Assembly (NCBI RefSeq): GCF_022581195.2
Contig: NC_061459.1
Coordinates: 10,974,001-11,038,000 of the forward strand
Reading direction: 5' to 3'
Source: Helicoverpa zea
Lineage: Eukaryota; Arthropoda; Insecta; Lepidoptera; Noctuidae
Length of the DNA: 64,000 nt
Positions 35,804 to 48,100 of this stretch are shown piece after piece. Position 1 is the first letter of the stretch, and each line of letters begins with the position of its first letter. The notes under the pieces were generated by a model, which had not been told where the DNA came from, searched no databases, and saw only the letters and a list, made by a program, of their open reading frames with translations. Position numbers and translations under genes: made by a program.

Positions 35804-38800
35804 GCATATCTGACACCTAAATAGATAAGAGAGATATAAAAGATTAGCCTAACATTGATCAAAACAGTAATTATGACGAAACAAATTGAAATAAACCCAC
35901 ACAACGTTACAGCCAAAATCACTAGGTCATTTCTACATACACTGGTCAATCCAGCGCAATGTGTACATATTTATCCTACAATGAACGTTTAACAAGAACG
36001 CAACCGCTAATAATTCCATCAAAATGAGCATTCCTGCTTTATTAGCGCTTAAAATTGCATCTCTCTACAAGCTGTTGATTTGCATCCGTGCCATATTCAA
36101 GGACGTAATTATGCTAATGATTGTCGCCCCAAATCAACAAAAAAATTGGTACGTAATTTTTTTTTTTAATTATTTTTTTCGGAATTCCGTCAATGTCATC
36201 TAGCCGTATTTAAACTTGGCGCGTGTGTTACTGGCCTTAAAACCGTGCTGCGCCCTCACACAAACGCAAACACAAAGCATACGCAACGTTTATTCATAAA
36301 TTTCATTCATAAAATTGGATTATTTCTGAAATACTTCGACATTACAATGACAAAAAAAGCAGTGCATATTAGTTACTTCCCGTCTACTGTAGTTCCAATC
36401 GATTATTTACGTATTGTATGTCCTCCTCCTGAAGTATGGCACAAATGCAAATCAACAACTTGTATAAATGGCCTAATAGCTAATGTGAACTCGATCAGTA
36501 ACGTAATTAAGCTGGTTACAATCCATCAATGGTATATGCACATGCATGCATAGCATAATTATGTAGGTACCAAGCATATGCCAACACCGCGTCATTAGCG
36601 ATGTTCTACTAATTAATGTAATTATCCCGGAATCGAAAGTGCTTTCAATTCATAATCAAAATTAATAAGACCACATTATGTCAGTCAATAGCTTGAAGAT
36701 GTATTGGGGTTAATTTGGAGTTGCTTGGAGATCATGTTTTTATTGTTGTTGATTTTCTTAGACTCGCAAGAGTGGCTGATACTATTAAAGTTATAGTACA
36801 GTATGTATGCATGATGGTAATTCATCCACATCTTAAAAAAATAATATTTAAAATTATGGTCAATTTTTTATACAAATATTGTATAAAAAATCTTAATATA
36901 ATTATTGTAAAAAGCCACTAAGTTACGCGCGCATGACCAGCTGATGGCCTTGTGAGTAACTAATGTTTTTGCAGCTCACAGCAATTTAGCAATTCTAAAT
37001 AAAGGACCTTGCTTAAACATTCATTATTAAAAATAAAAAACATTTTAAATGAAAATATAAAAGAAATCTTGCAGAGCTACCAACTCGTATGTATAGATAC
37101 CTCAATACTACAAACTAGATCTTCCGCAGTCATCAAACAACCCTCGTTCCAAGAACACAACTCAATCAAATCTCTCAGATTATTTGCTCGTGTAAAACAA
37201 ACAAAATGACATGGAGTGTATCCTTCCAACTTGACCCCGTTTCTCCCTAAATGTACCTTCATACTCGATCAATACAGCAGCGTAAATAAATCACTAAGTT
37301 TGAGTTCGCTATACGCCAGCTACTTGACGGTAACGGACAGATTCAGTAGGCCAACTTGGGATTACTCCCTAGTGCGTCATTCTGAAGAATTGGTAACGGT
37401 TAAGAAAGATGGAGCATTCTTCGTGAATGCAATGACAGTTACGATGTTTCAATTGTGGAGTTTCTGTCAGTTTGTAAATTATATCGCTTGCAAGTCACCC
37501 TCAGTGGGAACCTTTAATACTTGATATACATAAAACTTTATTTATATAGTTTCTACAGTATATCATGGCTAATGAGCACAGGCTATCCATTGTGAAAACT
37601 TGAGCATATCCTATGAACGATGTAGATGTCTCTTTCACCAAACCAAACACGCTCTGTCTTATAAAAATCGTCGCCCCACCTTCCCGATTCGCGTAACCCC
37701 AAACATCCTTCATGCAATGACCTTACAGTACCTTGACCTGTATGATAAATGAGCTGTCCAAATGCCAGTATTAAAATATCATCACACATTCTAGTGATAT
37801 CGTAAAATCATTGCAATTTACCTAGCGGCGAATTTATCAGCTGTTTCAGCAATTTATCATGGCCCACAAATAATATTAGTTGAGTGACAGAAACGGGTTA
37901 CTGCGGCGGTTTTAGGGTGTTAGCGGGTGGACTGTAATTGTATGCATATGCATGGATATTTGGAACGGTGTTGACGCACTAAATATTGATGAATTAAACG
38001 CTTCACATTCATATACGCACACTGTGATACTATCTGCAATATTTTAACACATCCGCTTGTAAACAAGCTGTCAATTTTTAAGACCCAATTTTTAAGGCAA
38101 TATCACGTGCCATCTGAACTTCTGCACACTCGCGCACTAAGCAAGTTGACAAGATATCTCCTACACTTTGATGTCAAATAATTACAAAGGTAAACAAGAA
38201 CGTCTAATTAGCGAAACATGAACGTATCTCATCGATTTTCGGTTAGCATCGACTAATCCACTAATTTAGTGACTGCTGCTATTAATTTAGTGGGCCATTG
38301 ATTCGTTGCTCTAATTGCGTAAATGATGCTGCGGTGTGCTTGTAAGCTCACTATAAAGGCGTATGGAACTCGTTACCGATCGTAGTTGTGACAAAAGACT
38401 AGTTAATTAAGATTTGACGGGTTGACTTGCGTAAGCTGATTATTCGTATCATGTTCTAAAGTTATTAATATTTGATTAATTGATAATATAAATCATAATT
38501 TAGTTATTAAAATCTGACACTCTCTATGTCATCAGAATGACCATAATCAACCTGTATGAACAACTCAAACTAATTATTGCCAAAAACCTCATAAAAAGGG
38601 GCCCAGAAAACAGCAATTTCACGTGATTTTTAAATCTCGTCACAACTCCAGTGTCCAACGACATAGTGAATGTCCCGTGGAGTACTGGAGGCCAATCCTG
38701 GTCCCTCGAGTGGCATGCCGTCACTCTGCGTGGCCCGTTCGACGCCATATGTGACCACGCCGGCAAAAAAACGTCCCAACTCCATAATCATTTAAAACAA

Positions 38801-41800
38801 ATTCCAACTCTAACTTCGACCATATAAAGTTCAAAGTTGATTGGTGTTACAGCACGAGGGTGGGTATGGGGTGAAATCCCAAAGGCGACGTACGGCACAG
38901 TGCTCATCATTTCCCCATTGTCTCGTTAGACAAAAATCAAAAACAAACACTCGCTGTAGGGATTTTCGGATCTAAGTTTCGGATGACTCCCAATCATCGT
39001 GTGTGGAGCTGTGATTGTACGTTTGGGATTTAGAGGCTTATAAGCTGTCGCCGTTCAATTTTATATGATTAAGACAACTGCTAGAAACACAAATATAGCC
39101 ATTACTACCGCACTTGTGAAAACACAGGGGTTACATATTTATTTTATACCCATAAGATAAACCTAGTAAACAAACAGATAAATAAAGGTACAACCAAATA
39201 TTTACGTTTATTATAAGATGAAGTAAAATGTCCAATAAAAAAATACAATTCTGGCATTTGTGGTTTACTTTTTGTTAACATTAAAAACAAGTGCTACATA
39301 GGAAAACATGTTTCAAACATTCAACATCGCAAATAAAAATATTCTAATGCGCAATAAAGTAGAAAAACTTTTTTATGTTGTATCTGTTATGAATCATGTG
39401 TTGGCACAATAAACTCCATTCAGATACCTACCGATTCTATTCTGTCATAATTTATTGAACAAGCTGTGTCGGGAGTTATAGAGTTTCGCACTAAATCCAA
39501 TCACTAAATCAACTGAACGCAGAATTTATTTCCAACGCGAATTTGTTATTCTTTTTCTTTTTATTATTTGATAAATAATATTACGCACCATCGTGTCAGA
39601 TATTTCAAAAGCTTCCTTCAGCTATGCTTCTATTCATCGAATGTATGCATTGAATTACTCAAGATTTTGCCATGTTTTGGGTAAATGTAATTCTTTCGTG
39701 GAAGATTGCGCCTCCGTCGTGTCGCGTCTCCTACGTGACCACAATATCTAATTCGCGCTTGTCTCCAGCCACTCTTTTATGTCTATCATTTATTCCTCCG
39801 ATACGCAAACGTCAGCATTTGACAAGTACAGTTCATGTCGAATAAATTGTCGGTAAAATTGTACGTGGAGTGAGTTACGACTGTGGACGGGCCCTTCGAC
39901 TCCGCTGTTTTGCTCCGGACCGACAGATTTATCGTTCGCTTTGTTTTTGAAATTTTCGCCTCCGTAAACGTTTTCCCTCCATATCGGAAACGTCTATTTC
40001 GATCTGCATTTATTTGCTTGACAGAGAAGCTGTCATTAATACCTCTCTGACAATTTTCTGTTCCCGACAAACCTCTAAAGCTCGGAAACGTAGATAATAC
40101 ACCCCATATTGAAGATTATTTCTAATGCTCAAACTCGAGACGCAATAAACTAGCGCGATGATAATAAAAATGTTCAACTTATCCCTCGTGTTCCCGTTGT
40201 AAATTTAAACGGAGATGGGCAAGCGATTCTAAACCTTAGCGCAATTTATTAATGTCACGATAGAACATTTTAATTTTAATAAAACTGAACATCGGCACGC
40301 CCGACCTATTTGTCAACCTTCTTTACTTTTGCTGGTATGAAATCATACAGTCTCACTTTGCGTAACTACAACACTAAACGCGGAGCGCGCGGCAGTCGAC
40401 AGAAAGCGTACTTTTTGATTAGAACGCTAAGACATAAATTCGCACGATAATCCACGTCCGCTCCCGTATGAAATATGAAATCCCCGAAGGACGCCGCGCT
40501 GGATTTAAGCTTTTCTCTTTAAAGTAATAAAGGTGTGTTTTATTTGAACTGCGACGGATTATATTTGGGATTTGGACGACGAAACACGTAGGCGAACCAT
40601 CGCTCATGTGACAAATTTCTACGTTTGCCTTAACGCGGGCCACCGTGTTTAGAATATTATATCTGAAGAAGGGACCCTGGGAAGTCATATTGATTTACAT
40701 AAGGAAAAAAGCTGTACAACTCTGGACAAATGAAATGAATCTTGAGTGACGTGGAAACGTACGCTATATGAGAGGAAGTATTATTTTTCACCTGAAGCGG
40801 TTCTATGTGTATTTATAGCGAATTTATTAGAAATTCTGTTTTATCTCTTTATGCGCCTAAGTCATCACGTTTAATATTCAAATGTTTTCGAAGGTAAAGG
40901 GTTATTTTTGATGCTCACGAAAAACGAAAATTTTAGTTACGTTATCAAGCCAAATCACCCAAATGTTTCTGGTACTAATAATATCGCACTAGCCTGACAA
41001 AGTTACGTACCTACCTCTATTCAAAGTATAACAAAATGAAAACTATTCAATAATGAAGTTACATCAATACCACCAGATCATAACCTGACTCCATATTATC
41101 GTATCCATAAAATTCCTAATTTAGTTTATCGATAAATCAATATGCGATGTCAACGTTCTCAAGGGGTGTGCAGTAACGATTGTCTATATGCCTCTTTTTT
41201 GCACCAATTGTAACTGTGTCCCCAGGGAGGAGATTTGTCAGTTCGTTTATGCGACTTTGTCGAATTCAAATCGTAGTTTTCTTTCTCCTAGTAACGAACT
41301 GGCAACAATACGTGCGGAAAAAGGATTTTGCGTTTTATTCTATGTATATTTCGTTCTTTTTTGTGTATTTTTGGCGCAGTACACGTGATTCAGCTAGGTA
41401 AGCAACCCACCAATTGTATATTTATGAGTTCACTATTACGTTGTATAGATTTTTTTCATTGTAATACCGTTTTTGAGTTGAATCTGTAGGGGATTAGTTT
41501 GCACGGAGTTGGAAATTGGTCGTTTATGAATCATTGTTACCATTGAAATATGTTTCGTGTTGCAGATAAAAGTTATGATGTTTACGTCATTTTTCCGGGT
41601 AGTTCGGTACGCTGGCAATTCGCCACTAATTGTGCAATATTTTTTATACATTTTAATCCCGATACGGCTTGATATAGCATCGTTCCGCTGAAATTATGTC
41701 AATAACCTCTCTATCTATCAACGGCAGCTCTAGTTGAAAACTTTAACAGATAGTAACTGTCACAAAATTAAAAGAAAGTCTATTTTTATAAACCATTCTC

Positions 41801-42911
41801 CGCGTTGCATCAGCAGTCGCATTCACAATCTTGAGTACCACTCCTGTCACTATTTCGGTATCAGCGTGACTCAACATACATAGATTACTATATTAACAAA
41901 GCTGTTTTACATTTAAAACAATGTTCGTTTCATTAAAATTGACCGGTCAACGGTTATCACCGCGGACGTCCTGCGCCGACCTCTTATCACTTACATTATC
42001 ACCGAAAGAGGAAACAGACAATATTTTTATTTATGTTAGTCCCCTCTGCCCACGCCTGATGCCGCTGAAGTCTAGAATATCCATGAGGACGATGCGCGAA
42101 TTAGTTTTGCGTCACTTTATCTGAAGGACGAACGTGATTTGTGCAGTGAAACCGAAAGTTTTTTTTTACGAGTTCTTATTGTGAAAGTTCAAAAAATAAA
42201 CAATTCGAACCTAAAAATAATGTTCTATTTACAATTACGTGGAAACAGTGAGGTAATTAATCCCAGCCAGTGATTAAACCTAACAACAGAGATACGTTGA
42301 ATGATCAAACACCAAATATCCAATATTGATTAATTAAAAGTACAAAGGTATGTAATCAGCTTAAAATTATCAAATTACAGGAACGTTGTTAATTTATTAT
42401 AATTAAACATTTAAACTCAATAGATATGACAACGGAATCCTATTGAATACTTAAACGGTAGGTTTAGTTGTACACATTTAGCCAAAATAAAATATTTGAT
42501 TATGAAAAAAATGACTAACACTATCAAACGTGAATAATAGGTATATTTAAAACGTATGGATAAATATAACACTTTCAGTAAAATAATCTCTCTCTCAAAT
42601 TCCAAGTCAACCTCTTTACAATATAAACAGGCACAGTAGAAATAAAACAAGCAATTGAAATGTCCATTTCCATAACCCCAAAAACACGAAATGCAGTCAT
42701 TACAATGCAACTCGTTTTCAATTAGCATTCCTTATCTATTCCTCCCGCCACAACGGGAAAGGGGGTTGGACTTGGCAAAAATTTCCACGTAACGAGCTCA
42801 TTGTCTTTTATTTTCACCAAAGGGTTCTACCAGTCCTTAATTAACTACTTCTGGAATCTAAAATGAACACTGAATCTGACCATTCAGCGATGTTTTTTTT
42901 TAATTTGACGA
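35804..42911 (+). other. Intron with candidate regulatory patches
   Basis: No further exon is convincing. GC-richer patches at about 39700-40080 and 40378-40680 lack splice support. An acceptor-like CAG at 41379 and a donor at 41398 enclose 18 nt, but the context is weak. The 37.8-38.4 kb patch is listed separately. Confidence 0.5.
37830..38350. promoter_or_regulatory. Candidate intronic enhancer with a POU palindrome
   Basis: ATGCATATGCAT at 37942-37953 is the exact 12-bp palindrome known as the MORE site, bound by POU-factor dimers. The surrounding 500 bp holds many TAAT/ATTA homeodomain-type cores and a short near-repeat (CTAATTTAGTG at 38260, TTAATTTAGTGGG at 38283). Assignment as an enhancer is inference from motif content only. 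Confidence 0.25.
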
Positions 42912-43165
42912 GCTCGATGGCGCAATGGTTACCGGACTACCGAACTTGAGGTCTCGGATTCGATTCCTGATTCGGTCGACACTTTTGTGATGAGCATGCT
43001 TGTTGGCCATGGTCTGGGTGTTTTAATATGTATTTATAATATATGTAGCTATAAGTAGTTTATCAGTTGTGTTAGCACCCATAACACCAATTAATTAATA
43101 ACTTACCATGGGGCTAACTGACCGTGTGTGAAAAGATGTCCCGGTATTTATTATTTATTAATTAA
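42912..43165 (+). mobile_element. tRNA-derived SINE
   Basis: Box A TGGCGCAATGG (42918-42928) fits the polymerase III consensus fully, and box B GATTCGATTCC (42957-42967) differs at one base. The body then continues as a non-tRNA region (CTGGGTGTTTTAATATGTATT...) and ends with TATTTATTATTTATTA. The tRNA-like head is not a functional tRNA. A target duplication was not clear. Confidence 0.7.
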
Positions 43166-44923
43166 ATCTTTCTAATTAGGTGATAATTTTAAAGCCGTGT
43201 TCCATTACCATTGGATCGCATTCAAATGGCAGCAGCATGTAACGGAGTGTTGAAATCACTTAAGTCACGCATGGTTCTAACATATGGCATGGAATAATGA
43301 ACGTAATTACTAATAATGGGTTCAAAGATTGCTCAACAGCGTTAACGAATAGTGGTACCCATAGTGACCCAATTAACGTTTGTTTTAATCGGTTGTTGAT
43401 AGTGTACTTTTTGTAGTTATTGAAGTGCCGTAAGATGCAACAGAGAAATTTTAACTACCGCAATATGTACTTTGATTAAGGTTTTTCTAACATCATTGAG
43501 TAGAAATAAGTCACCGTGATCTTTCTTTTTTACTTTGATACAAATCCAAAGTTTTTCCAAAACTCCAACTCATCAAATTCTTTGTAAAAAATCTGCAGTT
43601 CATCAGACAAAAATCTTGGTGCAGCCAGCATTCCGCTACCCAAGTCCAGTAATGAAGCCGAACCGAAACTAATTTTATTTTCTTCCATTCCTTTGAGTGG
43701 GCCTCCCGGGATATTTGCGTTAAATTAAAAAGTTTCCTCTTTACATCTCAAGAGTTTCTCCATGGCCCGTTTATTTCTTTTCGATACTTTTCCCTAATGA
43801 TCTCATACGATTACTGTACGACTCCGGTTAAAATAGAAGGAAAATATAAATAAATACCGTTAATGAGGTTAGCATACTTCCGAGCTGGCTTTGCCCTTTT
43901 TAATCACGACAGATTTCTTTTTACTTTAATTCAGTTCTGGCTTCGGAGTGAATTATTCGTTTTATTATGTGTTGGAAAATATAAATTTACTCGACATTTT
44001 TAAGCTGTGAATAAATTTCTATTCATTCTAGTGCGAAATAAAGTTTTAGCTTCACGGGTACTTGAATGTACGTTTATCGTCATCATCCTTTACCACCCTT
44101 CAACGAACAACGAATATTTATACACATATTGCTTAACATCATATTTCACAGTGAATGTCTTATTTCTTACGACCGTTTTGGCTATTACATGTAATGTTCC
44201 AAAATACACTCTTCTGTATAGACTACCTTATTGACCTTATTTTGATCTTTCTATTTATCAATACCTCCATTACTTTGATCTCGTCTAAGTTTACCGAGTA
44301 CTTTCTTATTTTTATTCCCAACATTGAAATCATTTCACTGAGCATCCTTATTGTACTCTTTGTCATGTTCGGAAGCCATATTATTCCTAATTATTTTTGT
44401 CCTTTCGTTCCGACTTCGTTATGCGGCTTCTTTTTCTTTTTTTATTTATTGTCGATAGTAGGTACCGCCTTTATTTATACGTCATGCAGGATATGTATGA
44501 AATGTCTACTTCAAATGTATTCTCTGGGTGTTTCAAGTTTTTTCTTTGTCATGTGTTATTGATATTCTTTTGTTTGAGCTCAGCTTTTTGAAATGTTACA
44601 TAATTCATTAGGATTTACTTCGAGTACCTCCGAGGCTAACTTTCATAATGTAAATATAGTTCGCAAATTGGTTATTTCAGTCAGAACGTATGCAGTAATA
44701 GTACCTATATTATTAACAGGACATGCTCCTTTATAATATTGGTTGAATAGTTACTTCATCTAGTATTCCTTAAAAATATTCCTGAATATGTTCTCACCTA
44801 CATCCTCCATATGTTTCTCACGTACACCTTATGACTTTCTCCAAATTTCAAACCATCTCCGCTCAAATACCCAGAACCTACTTGTATCATGAGCAAGCTT
44901 TAACCATTTTCTCTGTTACCCAG
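43166..44923 (+). other. Intron end with T-rich stretch
   Basis: The T-rich 44000-44600 gives long hydrophobic-looking frames (up to 135 codons) that come from base composition. The final part holds the branch and pyrimidine region of the acceptor at 44923. Confidence 0.6.
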
Positions 44924-45124
44924 GCCTGGGCCGGCTGCACCCGTACGGCTCGGGCAGCGGTAGCGGTTCAAGCAGCGGCAGCGGGCGGCGGCGCGCGCGC
45001 AGCGGCCTCTCCGACTCGCCGACCGCTCCCGCTACGCCCACGTCGGCGTCCGACAACGCGTCCGACGCCACTCTCACCGACTCGGAGTTGCCGCTCGCTA
45101 GGGACTCCACCTTGCTCCATAACG
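44924..45124 (+). CDS. Internal coding exon of 201 nt, Ser/Gly-rich disordered segment, possibly teneurin-like
   Basis: This is an internal exon of a plus-strand gene. The acceptor is a pyrimidine-rich tract (CCATTTTCTCTGTTACCCAG) ending at 44923, and the donor is ACG|GTAGGT with GT at 45125-45126. It is 201 nt, begins with two bases that complete a codon and ends with one base (phase 1-1), so skipping it keeps frame. The frame from 44926 gives 66 whole codons with mostly G or C third positions. The peptide starts LGRLHPYG, continues as a Gly/Ser run (residues 8-20), a basic patch RRRAR (21-25), SGLSDSPTAPATPTSASDNA, then DATLTDSELPLARDSTLLHN. It has no membrane segment or cysteine and looks disordered. 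Base composition is over 70% GC in surroundings near 30-35%. From memory, vertebrate teneurin cytoplasmic domains carry SGLS followed by TLTDS, so an insect teneurin is one hypothesis (roughly 40% sure). That this is a real exon I hold much more firmly. A second frame is also open (starting AWAGCTRTARA), but its Ala/Arg composition is a typical GC-rich shadow. Confidence 0.85.
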
Positions 45125-48100
45125 GTAGGTTTAATTATATACTTGTATGTACCTACCAGACCACAGAATTTTAAAGTACCGAATTTTTGAAAGGCGAACA
45201 TAGGGTCGAAGGTAACACGCTGAAGCCTGTTATAGATAATTTTAACACAAATACACACAAATATAACACACACAAAAATATGTTTATTTAGGCAGTACAC
45301 CAACTGATAATATAGAAAGGCTTCTCTAACAGCAAACTTTAGAGCGATAGAACGATTAATATACCACAATTAAAGGATTCTGCATTTACGGGTGAAACTC
45401 ATATCATTTCGCATGTATAAACACTTGTCCGTAATTAGGAATTACCGCATTTTATAGTCGTCATCAATTTCTTTCCTCTCTTCCACTTATCATACTCTAA
45501 ATCTTTCCTAATGAAGGATGTAATAATATGACAGCTGGTTAGACTTTTTGTTCATAATGAAATCTCCACGTGGCGAAGTAATGTAACTCTTGTGAAACAG
45601 TTTAAGTTACATTTAATGTGTCGAAAGTAATTAGCGTTTGTTCTTCCGAAGGGTAAAAGTTGTTACATTCTGGTTTACATCTCATATTACTAAGACTGTG
45701 TGGTTTTATTTCTTTTACTTAACAAACGGCATAATACCGTATTATTTGTTTGACACCTACTTCACTTAGAAGGTTTCTGTCGAGGTAACGTAATCTTCTG
45801 TAGTTTCTCGATTCTCATATCTTATTTCCAACTTATCTTTTTCAACAGTTTAAATCAAAGAGGTTTTCAATCCAAAATTCCTGCAGATATTCTGCTAACG
45901 TTATTTATTAGAATTTAAACGGCAAAGCCGAAGGGCTACCGCTTCCCGTGTCGGAGGCTGTGAGGATGCCGCGGTAAAAGTGTTTGCTGGAATGCAAAAT
46001 GAAGCATGTGATTGCTACGGAATCGCATTATGCCAGTCCTGGATATCGACCCGTGTCACTGGAAAGGATAATTTTATTTTACAGGCTACTAGACCAGTAC
46101 ACTAGCACGTATTTATTTAAAAGTATTTAAAATTTTGCAGTTACAGTCCCAATCTTTATAGCCGCTTTCGGAATATAGAAATCGATGTAATGGCATCAAC
46201 CCGTAATGTGAGGTTTCATAATGTTGTTCAGCGTGCATGAAAGCGTCGGATTTAATTAAAATATTTTAGGCGAAAATGTTGAAATTTTTGACGTAAGACT
46301 TTTAATTTTTCCCCGTTAATATCGCTTCCAGCGGTCCCCTAAATTCATTTAGCAAAGCACTGTGTCACAGAGGCCTCTCGCGACGGTTTCCTAATGGATT
46401 TTTATCGTGTCGTGCTCCATGAAAATTGAACAGGAAATCCTAGGGAGTTCCGATTTTAATTTGCAAACCATTGGATTCTATAATCGTCCTAGATTTCATT
46501 GAAATGCAATTTAATTGGAATTCTCTCGGTGTGATTTGAATCGACTGCGTTTGTGGGTCGACGTTATTTGGTATTTTATTCAGAGCCACGTAAGTTGTAG
46601 GGATTATCTCTTTAATTTGTTTGCAATTTACAGTCTTTATACAAAAACAATAGATATTTACAATACTATTTACACGAATAAACATGTAAAGTGATGCCTT
46701 TAATACTTTTATGTTAATATTAGCTTGTGTTTGCAACATTACTCTAGAACATTTCTATAAGCTCCATATTAATGATAGACAAAAGATAACATTAGAATTA
46801 CCTTGAATTCGCTGAAACGGGATAGTCAAACACAAATAAAATCCCTGATTAATAAATTTAAGTACAAAACTCGTAACGAATTGTCCAAACGAGGCAACAT
46901 TTACATTTCCCTGTTTCAGGTCAAATGTTTACGTGTTGCTTCCAATAGCGTTAGTTATAACTTGTAGATACAAATTACTAACGAACGTTTCCGATACCCG
47001 CCGCGTGTTTTCAATGTTTCACTTTCGTCCCTCAAAACTTTTCAGTTGAAAATTTGGGTCCAATGTTTGTTTACATACAGTTTTTGGGGTCCCAATTTAA
47101 TTTAAACTATCGCAGCTTTTATTTGTCGTTTAGTACAACATTTGTCGTTCCGCGGTTTGTGCCGACCTTTGTTTGCGGTCTAGAATTTATTCTAGATTCC
47201 GGATAATTTGTCCTTACGCAATGGATGTAACGTTTCATCTTTAATTTGGGTCGTCCTGTGTCACTCGAGTTCATTTCCACTCGTTAATTAAACTAAGTGA
47301 TACGATCCTATTTAACGTTTTTCTGTCTTAGCCAACGGACGTACATTAACATAAGTAATAAGGTAGTTTAGTGTAGTGGTTTCACTTGAATGAACATGTT
47401 TTGTTGACAGTATGCCTTGTTGCATAATAAATGGGTAATTATTTAAATTAACTATATATCAACATCACATTCTACCAATGCCCCTTGTCTGTTGTTTTAA
47501 GGTGGTAATTGGTTTTCTGTTGGAAGATTAATTAATTAACCTAAAGTAGACATCAACAGAAGTAACTTATTTCATTACGGTTATTTTCATAAGTTAAACA
47601 TAAACTCAAAGGACCAATTAATGAATTGGTCCTTTGTTAATTGGCCTATGTCAAACAATAAAAGACTCAATAGGCTCCGTTTAAAAACGGTGGCGTATCA
47701 CAAATCGCTCGAATAGCCGTCATAAACAGGCGACAAGTCGTAAATGTGATCTCGCCCAACGAATGTGTTAAACAATTTGATACGCGGTAACAATGACGTT
47801 TTTATGTCGCGATATTTCGGTAAACCTACCGAATGTCGCCTTTAATTGCCGCCATTAAACGCATGCTTGTGACGAATCGCCAACCGATAGATGGATCCCG
47901 CTTAATTTCTGAATTACAAACCAATATTTATCTCGCTCACTCTTAATCCCAACTACTGCGCTAGAAAGAGACGCATATGCATAGTGTTTCAGTAACCGTG
48001 GGATAATCATAATGAAAGCCGGAAATTCGTTAACGAATATGGCAGCGCTTCGTTAAATTTTATGTGTGTTTGTTTAATGAATGAATGCCTTTTTAAATTT

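Noticed and set aside
41180..41401. Possible exon (73-codon frame, acceptor CCCCAG at 41224 or CGCAG at 41379, donor GTAAGC at 41398)
   Set aside because: The peptide is composition-driven, two frames are open, and no consistent phase with the known exons could be fixed.
44007..44591. Overlapping frames up to 135 codons encoding hydrophobic, membrane-like peptides
   Set aside because: The plus strand is very T-rich here, so Phe/Leu/Ile codons dominate in several frames at once. There is no family motif and the region abuts the acceptor of the real exon.
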